From NCBI RefSeq assembly GCF_000242875.2, contig NZ_AEXL02000108.1, positions 1-47,481 on the forward strand: a DNA stretch of 47,481 bases, written 5' to 3'. This DNA comes from Candidatus Nitrosopumilus salarius BD31 (GTDB taxonomy: Archaea; Thermoproteota; Nitrososphaeria; Nitrososphaerales; Nitrosopumilaceae). Below are positions 25,233 through 33,863 of the stretch, piece after piece. The first letter of the stretch is position 1; each line of letters begins with the position of its first letter. The notes under the pieces were generated by a model, which was not told the DNA's origin, ran no database searches, and was given only the letters and a program-made list of their open reading frames with translations. Position numbers and translations under genes: made by a program.

Positions 25233-25247
25233 TGGACAATTTGTCCA
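25233..25247. promoter_or_regulatory. Palindrome immediately upstream of the S-layer TATA box
   Basis: TGGACAATTTGTCCA has perfect 7-bp arms around one central base. It begins 5 bp upstream of the TATA element, where archaeal activators commonly bind. Flanking DNA to 25405 is extremely AT-rich and holds no ORF I can support. Confidence 0.5.
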
Positions 25248-25405
25248 CAATTATGACATTTTTTGTGATTATTTCATTATTTTTTAATAAATTATCTATA
25301 TTCTATATTTTCATTGATAAAAATTATAAATATCATTATGATTATTAAATTGATCCAAATATTTTACATTATTTTTATAGATTTATGTAATTTTTACAGA
25401 CTAGA

Positions 25406-26737
25406 TTAAGCCTTGATTTCCTTTCCCAAGAGACTTTTGTATAATTCAATGGCCTCAGGTTCATCCTTTGGTCCAACTATTACGGCAGAACCCTTCTTCA
25501 TAAAGCTTACAGATAATTCATTAGTTCTCATGGATAATCCCAAGTCCCCCTGATTTTCAATAATGAATCCTTTTTGCTTTGCTATACTAGTTACAGCATT
25601 TACATCAACATCAAATGTTTCAGTGGGTGTAATGGAATAAGTTCTCTTTCCTCTGTTTCTACCACATAGTTCTTCTAAAATTAGTTCTTTTCTTGGAATA
25701 ACATCAAGTTTTCCTGTTCCACAAATCGGACACTCTTCAGCTCTGAATGTTCTAGTGCTGTTAAAATCAAGATTTTCCAAATCAATATGTAAGATTCTCT
25801 CAGACAGACTTGGTTTTTTTCCAATTATTATTTTTACAGCTTCTGCAACTTCTATTCCACCAACAATTGAAAGTATTGATGGGTGCACTCCTTCAATACT
25901 ACATGTTGGCATTGTATCTTCATCCAATTCAGGAAACATACAATAGTAACATGCAGATTCTTTGGGCAATATAGTGAACGCTTGTCCTGAAACTCCAACT
26001 GCAGCTCCTGTAACAAATGGAATTCCAAACTTCACACATGCTTTGTTTAATGCATATCTAGCATTAACGCTATCAAGTGCATCAATCACAACGTCACATC
26101 CTTCAACTACTTCGAGTGCAGTATAATCATTAACGGATATTGCTAGAGATTCTATTTTACAGTCAGGGTTTAGTTTTTGTAATTTTTTTGCAGCTACTTC
26201 AACTTTAACTTGACCAACATCATCTTCATCAAACATTGTCTGTCTATGTAAATTTGATAGTTCAATTACATCTCTATCAACAATACGCAAAGTTCCAACA
26301 CCCATTGCAGCCAGTCTTGATGTTATGGGATTGCCCAAACCACCAGTTCCAACAACACATACTTTGGAATTTTTTAGTTTTAATTGTCCTTGATAACCAA
26401 TCTCTTCAAGCATAACTTGTCGTGAAAATCTATCAAGTTCTTTTGTAGATAATTCTTCTGAACCACCAGCTACTGCAGGTAAGATATACACTTCATCTCC
26501 ATCTTTAAGAATAGTGTCCATACCACTAGAAAATTTTGCATTCTTTCCGTTAATGTAGATATTTATCAATGAACGTGGGGTTCCATCACCTTCCAAAACT
26601 CGCCTCTTAAAATCATCACCCATCATATTAGAGATTTTTACAAATGCATCTTGTAGCGAGTCCGCAGAAATTTCTGTTTTTTTCTCACCGCCACTTTGAT
26701 TGAGTACAGATGGAATAGTAAATACGATGTTTGCCAT
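25406..26737 (-). CDS. Ubiquitin-like (MoaD/ThiS) - E1-like (MoeB/ThiF) fusion protein
   Basis: 443 aa. Residues 1-92 are a beta-grasp MoaD/ThiS-like domain ending PAVAGG (Gly91-Gly92), the normal C-terminus of a sulfur carrier or ubiquitin-like modifier. Residues 93-340 are an adenylating E1/MoeB/ThiF domain: GTGGLG at 131-135, Arg and NLHRQ near 162, DALDSVNARY at 219-228, catalytic Cys279 in MPTCSIEGV, and zinc cysteines 263/266 and 336/339 (CYYC, CPIC). About 100 C-terminal residues are unrecognised; no rhodanese active site is visible. Its ATG overlaps the stop of the threonine-synthase-like gene (TAATG), so translation is coupled. Role: sulfur transfer or protein modification; which one cannot be decided here. 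Confidence 0.87.
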   Translation of the reverse strand: MANIVFTIPSVLNQSGGEKKTEISADSLQDAFVKISNMMGDDFKRRVLEGDGTPRSLINIYINGKNAKFSSGMDTILKDGDEVYILPAVAGGSEELSTKELDRFSRQVMLEEIGYQGQLKLKNSKVCVVGTGGLGNPITSRLAAMGVGTLRIVDRDVIELSNLHRQTMFDEDDVGQVKVEVAAKKLQKLNPDCKIESLAISVNDYTALEVVEGCDVVIDALDSVNARYALNKACVKFGIPFVTGAAVGVSGQAFTILPKESACYYCMFPELDEDTMPTCSIEGVHPSILSIVGGIEVAEAVKIIIGKKPSLSERILHIDLENLDFNSTRTFRAEECPICGTGKLDVIPRKELILEELCGRNRGKRTYSITPTETFDVDVNAVTSIAKQKGFIIENQGDLGLSMRTNELSVSFMKKGSAVIVGPKDEPEAIELYKSLLGKEIKA

Positions 26738-27957
26738 TAGTTTACTACCGCCGAGATTTCAGATATGTCTGCTTTCATTACTGTGGGTTTTTTCAAAACT
26801 TCCATTATAGCCTCTGTTGCTTTCAAACCATTACCAGTTACATAACACACTACTTTGTCATTTGCATCAATCTTCCCTTGTTCCACCATTTTCTGAAGCA
26901 CAGACACTGATACCCCACCAGCTGGTTCTGTGAATATTCCTTCAGTTTGTGCAAGGAGTAAAATTGCATCAAGAATTTCTTTGTTATTACATTCTTCTGC
27001 AAATCCATTGTATTGAGCTAAACGTTTCAAAACATATCTGCCATCACCAGGATCACCTATAGCTAAACTTTTTGCTATAGTATCAGGATTCTCAACTGGA
27101 ATTACTTCTTTAGAATTTTTCTTGAACGCATCAACAATAGGAGCACATCCATGTGGTTGTGCTGCGATCATGTGCATGTTGGATACATCATTTAACAATG
27201 ACACAGTTTCTAATTCCTCAAATCCTTTGCAAATTGCATTAAGCATTGCGCCACTACCTACTGGAACTATCAACTGATCAGGCACTTGCCATCCAAGCTG
27301 TTCTGCAACTTCAAATGAAAATGTTTTAGAGCCTTCCACATAATGAGAGCGCATGTTGATATTTACTATGCCAATTCCCTTACTATCACCAATTTGAGCT
27401 GCAATTCTGTTTGCATCATCATAGGTTCCATCAACTGCGATGTAATTTGCACCATATGATAATGCCTGTGCAATTTTTGCCATTTCGATATTACTTGGTG
27501 CAAATACATGACATGGCAATCCAGCCTTTGCTGCATGTGCTGCAGTGGCTGATGCTAAATTACCAGTAGACGCGCAACCAACAGATGAGAGTCTAAATTC
27601 CTTAGCTTTTGATATTGCGACACCTGCAGGTCTGTCTTTGAATGAAAATGTTGGATTTACAGAGTCATTTTTTATGTAAAGATTGTTTAGTCCTAATTTT
27701 TTTCCAAGATTATCAGCCTTAATGAGAGGAGTCATTCCTGTACCAATGCTTACAATGTTTGATTTATCTTCTATCGGTAATAATTCAAAATATCTCCAAT
27801 AGGTATGCACACGATTAGAGAATGTATCTTTTGTAATTGTAGGAAAGTTATATTTTACATCCAGGGGTCCAAAACACTCATCACAAACATATTTGAAGGC
27901 AGTATCATAGTCTTTTTTGCATTCTCTGCATTGGAGTGAGGTTCTAGTCAAGATCAA
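26737..27957 (-). CDS. thrC: Threonine synthase family PLP enzyme
   Basis: Converts O-phosphohomoserine to threonine in the assigned family. An N-terminal zinc ribbon (Cys10, Cys13, Cys25, Cys28) precedes the PLP fold, as in archaeal ThrC. The PLP lysine is Lys107 in NPTFSFKDRPAG; STGNLASATAAHAAKAG and PVGSGAMLNAI bind the cofactor phosphate. Length 406 aa is normal. The start is TTG 27957 (a second TTG at 27951). It is the first gene of a two-gene unit with the UbL-E1 fusion, a context that would also fit a beta-replacement enzyme using a thiocarboxylated carrier, so the substrate is less certain than the fold. Confidence 0.85.
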   Translation of the reverse strand: MILTRTSLQCRECKKDYDTAFKYVCDECFGPLDVKYNFPTITKDTFSNRVHTYWRYFELLPIEDKSNIVSIGTGMTPLIKADNLGKKLGLNNLYIKNDSVNPTFSFKDRPAGVAISKAKEFRLSSVGCASTGNLASATAAHAAKAGLPCHVFAPSNIEMAKIAQALSYGANYIAVDGTYDDANRIAAQIGDSKGIGIVNINMRSHYVEGSKTFSFEVAEQLGWQVPDQLIVPVGSGAMLNAICKGFEELETVSLLNDVSNMHMIAAQPHGCAPIVDAFKKNSKEVIPVENPDTIAKSLAIGDPGDGRYVLKRLAQYNGFAEECNNKEILDAILLLAQTEGIFTEPAGGVSVSVLQKMVEQGKIDANDKVVCYVTGNGLKATEAIMEVLKKPTVMKADISEISAVVN

Positions 27958-27971
27958 TTTTTCCTTTAATA

Positions 27972-28013
27972 AGATAGATAAAAAATCCTAATATCAAGTT
28001 AAGTGTTACTTAA
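27972..28013 (-). promoter_or_regulatory. thrC promoter region with upstream palindrome
   Basis: A TTTTTTATC box (about 27972-27985, minus strand) lies about 25 nt before the TTG cluster. Upstream of it, TTAAGTGTTACTTAA (27999-28013) is a palindrome with 6-bp arms and a 3-nt spacer. The rest of 27958-28165 is AT-rich without an evident RNA gene. Confidence 0.4.
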
Positions 28014-28165
28014 TTCAACTCAATAAAAATATAGTGTGAATCATCTTTGACAGTACAAAATAGGAAATTAATGTATATTTTTCAAGGAAAAATTTGGAAA
28101 ATCTAAATAATTATGAATATTTCAAAAATGAGAAGGTTTTTAGAGATTTTTAAAAAATTATCAGC

Positions 28166-28741
28166 ATGAACAAGGGCATAATAATTGGAATTATTGCAGT
28201 TATAGGGGTTTTAGTTGTTTTAGGAGTTGTACTTTCATTTGAAAAATCAGATACTATGGAAGTAGAAGATGTATTGAATAAAGAAATAACACCAGAGGAG
28301 GAGACAACACCAGAAATTCAGGACAAATTAGATGAGATTGAAAAGATCAATCTAGAAAATGAATACTCGCCAAAGCCAAGAGAATGGATTACATCAGGAC
28401 CATTTCAAATTGATCGAAGTGAATATCTTTTGGGCGAGAAAATTTTTGTACTGATAGGTGGACTAAACTATGATGAAAAAGGACAAATTGTTTTTCTCAG
28501 ACCATTAAACAGTACACATTATTCTGTTTATTGGACAATTCCATTTGATGGTGCGAAGAAACCAGCATTTAATTATTATTTGCAACCACAACTATCAAAA
28601 AGTAATGGATATTGTACAGTAGACGATTTTATTGGTGATTGGAGAGTTGTTTTTAGGGGCACTGATTATCCAAATTTAGAATTTAAAATAACTAAAGATA
28701 TTCTTCCCGGTGAAGAAAGTAATTACCAATCAGTATGTTAA
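28166..28741 (+). CDS. Hypothetical exported protein with N-terminal membrane anchor
   Basis: 191 aa. Residues 5-25 form a hydrophobic helix (GIIIGIIAVIGVLVVLGVVL); no lipobox cysteine follows, so it is probably an uncleaved anchor. An acidic linker rich in Glu/Pro/Thr (about 33-60) leads to a beta-rich domain with Trp/Tyr/Phe and one cysteine pair (GYCTVDD and the C-terminal SVC). The ITSGPFQIDRSEYLLGEKIFVLI pattern resembles other thaumarchaeal surface beta domains, but I cannot name a family. It is convergent with hisI (4-bp gap). A TGA ending an 18-codon upstream ORF overlaps its ATG. Confidence 0.7.
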   Translation: MNKGIIIGIIAVIGVLVVLGVVLSFEKSDTMEVEDVLNKEITPEEETTPEIQDKLDEIEKINLENEYSPKPREWITSGPFQIDRSEYLLGEKIFVLIGGLNYDEKGQIVFLRPLNSTHYSVYWTIPFDGAKKPAFNYYLQPQLSKSNGYCTVDDFIGDWRVVFRGTDYPNLEFKITKDILPGEESNYQSVC

Positions 28742-28745
28742 TTTA

Positions 28746-29072
28746 TTATTCCAAATTATTGTGAAAACAAACTTTCTCACCAGTATGGCAAGCAGGACCT
28801 GCTGGTTCAACAAGATAGATGATTGCATCTGAATCACAATCAACTAGGATTTCTTTTATTTTTTGAGTATTACCAGATTCTTCTCCTTTCATCCAAAGCT
28901 TATTTCGTGAACGACTCCAAAACCAAGTATTGCCGGTTTTTTTTGCTAACTCCAATGATTCTTTATTTGAATATGCCAAGGTCAAAACATCTTTGGTATT
29001 TGCATCCTGAACAATTACTGGAACTAAACCTCCACTTTTATCAAAATCTATATCATCAATGGATTTATTCAT
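28746..29072 (-). CDS. hisI: Phosphoribosyl-AMP cyclohydrolase
   Basis: Third step of histidine synthesis: opens the adenine ring of PR-AMP. The 108 aa show [30 protein letters not shown] and CHTGEKVCF, with the metal-binding Asp and Cys residues. It is the cyclohydrolase alone; the HisE pyrophosphatase domain often fused to it is absent. Last gene of the his operon, 23 nt after hisF. Confidence 0.95.
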   Translation of the reverse strand: MNKSIDDIDFDKSGGLVPVIVQDANTKDVLTLAYSNKESLELAKKTGNTWFWSRSRNKLWMKGEESGNTQKIKEILVDCDSDAIIYLVEPAGPACHTGEKVCFHNNLE

Positions 29073-29095
29073 ATTTTAAATTCAAAAATTAGCTA

Positions 29096-29899
29096 TTATA
29101 ATCTTACAGGAATTTTTTTTTCTTTAAGATACAATTTTACACCATTTACTCCATGAGTTGCATAGTGAAAAATTGAGGCAGCCAAAGCAGCATCAACGTT
29201 AGATTTTACAAATACGTCAACCATATCATCAGGTTTTCCACATCCACCAGAAGCAATTACAGGGATTGAGACAGATTCAACAATAGATTTTGTCAATAAT
29301 ATGTCATAGCCATCTTTGGTTCCATCTTTATCAATGCTGGTAAGTAGAATCTCACCAGCACCAAGTTCATCTGCTTTTTTTGCCCAAAATATAGCATCAA
29401 TTCCAGTTCCTTCTTTTCCACCATAAATGAAAACTTCATACCAAAAATCTTTACCATCTTCAGAAAAAATTTTAACATCTTCTTTGAGTGAGTAATTTCT
29501 TTTAGCATCAATTGCAACTACAACACATTGCCTTCCAAATAATTCCATTAACTGTGTTATCACTTGAGGATTTTTTATTGCACCAGTGTTGATTCCAACT
29601 TTGTCAGCTCCGTTTAGAAGAATATTCCTAGCATCATCAAGAGAATTAACCCCACCACCAACAGTAAATGGGATGTCAATAACTGATGCAATTTTTCTTA
29701 CTAAATCTTTAATTGTTTTTCTTTTTTCATCAGATGCGGTGATATCCAAAAATACCAATTCGTCTGCTCCTTCATTGCTATATTTTTCAGCCAGTTCAAC
29801 AGGATCACCAGCATCTTTTATTGATTCAAAGTGGAGTCCCTTCACAACTCTGCCATTTTTAACGTCAAGACATGGAATAATTCTTTTAGTAAGTGTCAT
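29096..29899 (-). CDS. hisF: Imidazole glycerol phosphate synthase cyclase subunit
   Basis: TIM barrel (267 aa) that joins ammonia from HisH to PRFAR, giving IGP and AICAR. N-terminal [16 protein letters not shown] contains the catalytic Asp; phosphate loops are [10 protein letters not shown] and [10 protein letters not shown], and the second catalytic Asp is in [13 protein letters not shown]. Four-nt overlap with hisA shows translational coupling. Confidence 0.96.
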   Translation of the reverse strand: MTLTKRIIPCLDVKNGRVVKGLHFESIKDAGDPVELAEKYSNEGADELVFLDITASDEKRKTIKDLVRKIASVIDIPFTVGGGVNSLDDARNILLNGADKVGINTGAIKNPQVITQLMELFGRQCVVVAIDAKRNYSLKEDVKIFSEDGKDFWYEVFIYGGKEGTGIDAIFWAKKADELGAGEILLTSIDKDGTKDGYDILLTKSIVESVSIPVIASGGCGKPDDMVDVFVKSNVDAALAASIFHYATHGVNGVKLYLKEKKIPVRL

Positions 29900-30603
29900 G
29901 CTATCTTCTTTGCCTCTTGTATTGTAATTTTATTTTCATATAGGGCTTTTCCCAAAATTACTCCAAATGCATTTTTTTCTTTTACACATATTACATCATC
30001 AATATTTGAGATACCACCACTTGCGATAATATTGGTTTTCTTCATATTACATGCTTGCTCCAAAAATTCTAAATCAGGACCCTGCATCGTTCCATCACGA
30101 TTTACATTTGTAAGTAAAAATTCAGTAAAACCCATTTCCAAAAACTCTTTGATGGAATCAATTAGTTTTATTCCAGTTCCATCTTGCCATCCATGAATGA
30201 CTATCTCACCGTCTTTGTGATCAACAGAGATTACAATTTTTTCATGCCCTAATGATACAAGCAATTTTTTTAGTAATTCTTTGTCTTTGAATGCCAAAGT
30301 TCCAATTACTATTCTGTTTGCAATTTTTGCTACATCTAAAACCAGCGATTCAGCTCGTAGTCCACCAGCTACCTCAACTGGGATTGATATTTCCTCAAGA
30401 ATTTTCTTAATTATAGATAAATTCGAGCCTAGTCCCAAGGTTGCATCAAGATCCACAATATGGAGAATATCTGCGCCATCTGCTTCCCATTTTTTGGCAA
30501 TTTGTACAGGATCATCACTGTATACTGTCTTCTGTTTTGGATCTCCCTTGTACAATCTAACCACTTGCCCATTCATAAGATCAATTGCAGGAATTATCTT
30601 CAT
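29896..30603 (-). CDS. hisA: ProFAR isomerase
   Basis: 235-aa TIM barrel for the Amadori isomerisation of ProFAR to PRFAR. Features: [19 protein letters not shown] with the catalytic Asp, [29 protein letters not shown] (second Asp) and [10 protein letters not shown]. No sign of the dual PriA function in the sequence, but specificity cannot be settled by eye. It overlaps hisH and hisF by 4 nt each. Confidence 0.95.
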   Translation of the reverse strand: MKIIPAIDLMNGQVVRLYKGDPKQKTVYSDDPVQIAKKWEADGADILHIVDLDATLGLGSNLSIIKKILEEISIPVEVAGGLRAESLVLDVAKIANRIVIGTLAFKDKELLKKLLVSLGHEKIVISVDHKDGEIVIHGWQDGTGIKLIDSIKEFLEMGFTEFLLTNVNRDGTMQGPDLEFLEQACNMKKTNIIASGGISNIDDVICVKEKNAFGVILGKALYENKITIQEAKKIA

Positions 30604-31208
30604 CTTTTACACACATCAAGAAAGTTATTTATCATAATTTTTCCAACAGAGCCAGACTTTTCTGGATGAAATTGTGTTCCAAAGAAGTTGTCCTGCTCAA
30701 CTACTGCTGGAACTTTGATACCATAATCTGCTTCTGCAGTAATTATATCATTAGAGTTAGGCTTTACACGATAAGAGTGAACAAAGTAAACCCAAGCACC
30801 ATTATCCACTCCTTGCAAAATTTTACCAGGTCTTTTAATCTCAAGATCATTCCATCCCATGTGAGGAACTTTCATGGAATCAGGAAGAATTATCACCTCG
30901 CCATTCATTATTTTCAGACCTTTCTCTTTTCCTTCTTGGCTTTTTTCAAAGAACATCTCCATTCCAAGACAAATTCCTAATACAGGTGTACCATCTTTAA
31001 CATATTCTTTGAATTTTATTTTTGAAGATTCTGTAATGCTTTTGACTGCAGGATCAAAGTTTCCAACACCAGGAAGTAGTAATCCAGAATATCCATTAGG
31101 CTTGTCAAAATTAGTTATAACATCAACTGTAGCTCCTGCTTTTTCAAGAGATGTTTTTAGGCTGAAAATATTTCCAGCACCATAATCAAAAATTGCAACA
31201 CTAGTCAT
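30600..31208 (-). CDS. hisH: Imidazole glycerol phosphate synthase glutaminase subunit
   Basis: Class I glutamine amidotransferase (202 aa) supplying ammonia to HisF. Nucleophile Cys is in PVLGICLGMEMFF, the oxyanion region is LPGVGNFDPA, and the His-Glu pair is in FFGTQFHPEKSG. The start overlaps the hisB stop by one base. Confidence 0.96.
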   Translation of the reverse strand: MTSVAIFDYGAGNIFSLKTSLEKAGATVDVITNFDKPNGYSGLLLPGVGNFDPAVKSITESSKIKFKEYVKDGTPVLGICLGMEMFFEKSQEGKEKGLKIMNGEVIILPDSMKVPHMGWNDLEIKRPGKILQGVDNGAWVYFVHSYRVKPNSNDIITAEADYGIKVPAVVEQDNFFGTQFHPEKSGSVGKIMINNFLDVCKR

Positions 31209-31795
31209 TACATTGAACCTTTAGTGCTTGGAATGCCTTTTTGTTTTTTGTCATATGATGATGCTGATCTAAATGCAACTGCGAGTGATTTTATTGCAGC
31301 TTCGACTTTGTGATGATCATTTTCGCCATACTTTACAGTAAGGTGAATGCAGCTATTCAGATTTTGCAAGAGTGATTGGAAAAAGTGTTCCAGATCTTCT
31401 TTGGAGATGTCTTCAATCTTGTTTCTCTTAATCAATAGAGTCAACTTTGAGAAAGGACGCTTTACCAAATCAATTGTAGCTTCAGCCAAAGACTCATCCA
31501 TTGGAACTGACGCATAGCTAAATCTCGTGATGCCACTTCGAGCTCCCAATGCTTTGTCAATTGCCAAACCTATTGTGATTGCAGTGTCCTCAATTAGGTG
31601 GTGTTCTATTCCGTCATTTGATTTTGCATTGACTTTAAGATCCATCATGCTGTGGGTACCAAATGACACTATCAGGTGATCAAGGAAGTTAATGCCAGTT
31701 TTGATGCTTGTTTTGCCATTTCCGTCCAAATTTACAGTAACTTCTACGCCTGTTTCCTTGGTATTTCGTTTAATAGATGCCTTTCGTGGTTTCAT
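31208..31795 (-). CDS. hisB: Imidazoleglycerol-phosphate dehydratase
   Basis: Dehydrates IGP to imidazole acetol phosphate. The two duplicated half-domains carry the Mn-binding motifs [14 protein letters not shown] and [12 protein letters not shown]. It is the dehydratase only; no HAD histidinol-phosphatase domain is fused. I choose ATG 31795, because GTGAG just upstream looks like its Shine-Dalgarno sequence; a GTG at 31804 overlaps that element. Confidence 0.95.
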   Translation of the reverse strand: MKPRKASIKRNTKETGVEVTVNLDGNGKTSIKTGINFLDHLIVSFGTHSMMDLKVNAKSNDGIEHHLIEDTAITIGLAIDKALGARSGITRFSYASVPMDESLAEATIDLVKRPFSKLTLLIKRNKIEDISKEDLEHFFQSLLQNLNSCIHLTVKYGENDHHKVEAAIKSLAVAFRSASSYDKKQKGIPSTKGSM

Positions 31796-31821
31796 ATTTC
31801 TCACAGGTTATCTAATCTGAA

Positions 31822-32796
31822 TTATTCTAAATTTAAGACCTTCGGAATCAGATGAATTGAATCAAGTACCAGAACAGCGCCATTTTTCTCAAATAATTCT
31901 AGTTTTTCTTGAGGATTTTTGCTAGTTCCAATTATTCCACAAAAAGTTGTTTGGTGACCTAAATCAGATACTTTTTTTGCCATGATAAAGTCCTCCATTG
32001 AATCCCCAACATACAAAGTTGATACGCTGTTCATCCCTTGAATGGAATCCAATAGTCGCTTCGGATTAGGTTTTGCAAGTTCTCGTGGCTCATCTTCCAA
32101 GAAAGCAGAGTTGTTCAAATCAAATTCATTTAACAACTCCTTCATGGAGTAACTTACAGACTCTTTTCCACGACCTGTAACCATTCCAATTTTTGAATCA
32201 AACTTTTTTTGTAATGTTTGAATTAATTTTTCATTTAAGATAACATCGTCTTGCTCAATTAAACCCGGTTCAGTAAATTTAGATGTATTTCCAAATAATT
32301 TTTCATATAATTTTGGTCCATAAAATAGCTGATCAAATATTTTATACAGAGGATTTTCATGGTGGGTTCCAGGATATGATAACTTTTCTTTGATGTCAGA
32401 GATATCAACTATATCTTTAAGATATTTTTCTACAGATACAATGCCAGTAGAATCAGCATGATTAATCACATCAAAGATAAAGTCAGTTTGATCTTTTTGC
32501 AATTTTTTTGCAGCAAATAGAGAGATAATTGCAGCGTATGCTAAATCAACCTCATCATTGAAACCACCAGTTGACTTGAATCCATCAATTATTTTAAAAT
32601 CAACATCTATAGCATCATTGATTTTTGCAATATTCTCCAACACATATTGAGTTGTTTTAATGATTGCCAAGTCATACGATTGTGTAATATCAATTAAGAC
32701 ACCATCGCAGTCAAAGATTATGGCGTCCAATTTTTTTATTGTATCAACGCAGGAATCATCAACATAGATTCCATCAGATCTTTTTGTCAGAGTCAT
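31822..32796 (-). CDS. HAD-superfamily phosphatase in the his operon (candidate histidinol-phosphate phosphatase)
   Basis: 324 aa. Motif I is IIFDCDGVLID (nucleophile and acid Asp), motif II the Thr in GMVTGRGK, motif III the Lys in ELAKPNPK, and motif IV YVGDSMEDFIMA. An unusually long helical cap (about residues 40-200) separates motifs I and II. It is unrelated to bacterial HisB-N and to the PHP-type HisK. It overlaps hisC by 4 nt and lies in the only place in the operon where a histidinol-phosphatase is expected, so I infer that role; a regulatory or house-cleaning phosphatase is the alternative. Confidence 0.82.
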   Translation of the reverse strand: MTLTKRSDGIYVDDSCVDTIKKLDAIIFDCDGVLIDITQSYDLAIIKTTQYVLENIAKINDAIDVDFKIIDGFKSTGGFNDEVDLAYAAIISLFAAKKLQKDQTDFIFDVINHADSTGIVSVEKYLKDIVDISDIKEKLSYPGTHHENPLYKIFDQLFYGPKLYEKLFGNTSKFTEPGLIEQDDVILNEKLIQTLQKKFDSKIGMVTGRGKESVSYSMKELLNEFDLNNSAFLEDEPRELAKPNPKRLLDSIQGMNSVSTLYVGDSMEDFIMAKKVSDLGHQTTFCGIIGTSKNPQEKLELFEKNGAVLVLDSIHLIPKVLNLE

Positions 32797-33863
32797 CCCA
32801 ATAAATCACGGATAGCCAGTAAGAATTTTGAGTTCATCTCTTTTGTTCCAATAGTTACTCGAAGACATCCCTCATGGTTTCCAATTTTTCCCAACTTGCG
32901 AATGGATATTCCTTGTTCTGCAAGTGCTGCATAGACCCGTTTGTAGGATCCTTGAGCGTCAAAAAGCACAAAATTAGCCTCAGAATCAAAGACATGAAAG
33001 GAGTCGTATTTTTGCAACGACTCTATGATTCTTTTTCTCTCAACTTTGATATTGTTTACAGCATCTTTCATAACATTTGATTTTTCCAAAGCCTCAATTC
33101 CAGATTCAATAGTAATTGTACTTAGAGGGTATGGGTATTGCAATATATTCATAAATACATCAGTAAATTTCTTGCTTGCAATAAAATACCCCAATCTTAG
33201 TCCAGCTAAACCAAATGATTTTGAGAGAGTTTGAACAACAATAAGATTTTCTTGAGTTTTCACCATACTTGCAAGAGAGTATTTTCCAAATTCTCCATAT
33301 GCCTCATCAATAATCACAAGACCATCAAAAGATTTGACAAGCTTTTGCAATTCATTTTTTGAAAACTGAAATCCTGTGGGATTGTTTGGAGAGTCAAGAT
33401 AAAGAATGTCTGCATTTTTAGATTGTTTTTCAAAATCCTTAATATCTAATTTCATATCATTTGAAAATGGAAGTGCAATTAATGGTATGTCATAGAGTTT
33501 ACATCGTTCTTCAAAGAATCCAAATGTGGGATTTGATGTAAGAACCTTGGTTTGCTTTGATGCAAAATTTGACAATATCAAATCCAAGATTTGATCAGAG
33601 CCATTACCAACACCAATCATAGACGAAGGCATTTTGACAAATTTAGATATCATGTCTATTAATCGCTCTACACCACCAAGTGGGTATTGTCTTACATCAG
33701 AATTCTTTCTTGCAGATGAGATAATGTCACTTTGAAATTGTTTTGGAATTACATAGTTTTCATTAGAATCAAGCTTTACAGCATCTAAAATAAGTTCAGG
33801 TTTCTGATATCCACCGATGAAGGAAAATTTGTTTATCTTTTCATCAAACCAGAATTTTTTCAT
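32793..33863 (-). CDS. hisC: Histidinol-phosphate aminotransferase
   Basis: PLP fold-type I aminotransferase (356 aa). PLP-binding lysine is in VVQTLSKSFGLAGLRLGY; DSPNNPTGF and the Asp/Tyr pair in VIIDEAYGEF contact the cofactor; the C-terminal GCLRVTIGT binds substrate carboxylate/phosphate. It overlaps hisD and the HAD gene by 4 nt each. Confidence 0.94.
   Translation of the reverse strand: MKKFWFDEKINKFSFIGGYQKPELILDAVKLDSNENYVIPKQFQSDIISSARKNSDVRQYPLGGVERLIDMISKFVKMPSSMIGVGNGSDQILDLILSNFASKQTKVLTSNPTFGFFEERCKLYDIPLIALPFSNDMKLDIKDFEKQSKNADILYLDSPNNPTGFQFSKNELQKLVKSFDGLVIIDEAYGEFGKYSLASMVKTQENLIVVQTLSKSFGLAGLRLGYFIASKKFTDVFMNILQYPYPLSTITIESGIEALEKSNVMKDAVNNIKVERKRIIESLQKYDSFHVFDSEANFVLFDAQGSYKRVYAALAEQGISIRKLGKIGNHEGCLRVTIGTKEMNSKFLLAIRDLLG

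Noticed and set aside
25193..28165. Mobile element or integration site around the AT-rich gaps near the S-layer and thrC genes
   Set aside because: No transposase, terminal inverted repeats, target duplications or tRNA remnant; the AT-richness is explained by promoters.
30585..30980. A 131-residue plus-strand ORF opposite hisA/hisH
   Set aside because: It is Ser/Phe/His-rich low-quality sequence antisense to two clear enzyme genes.
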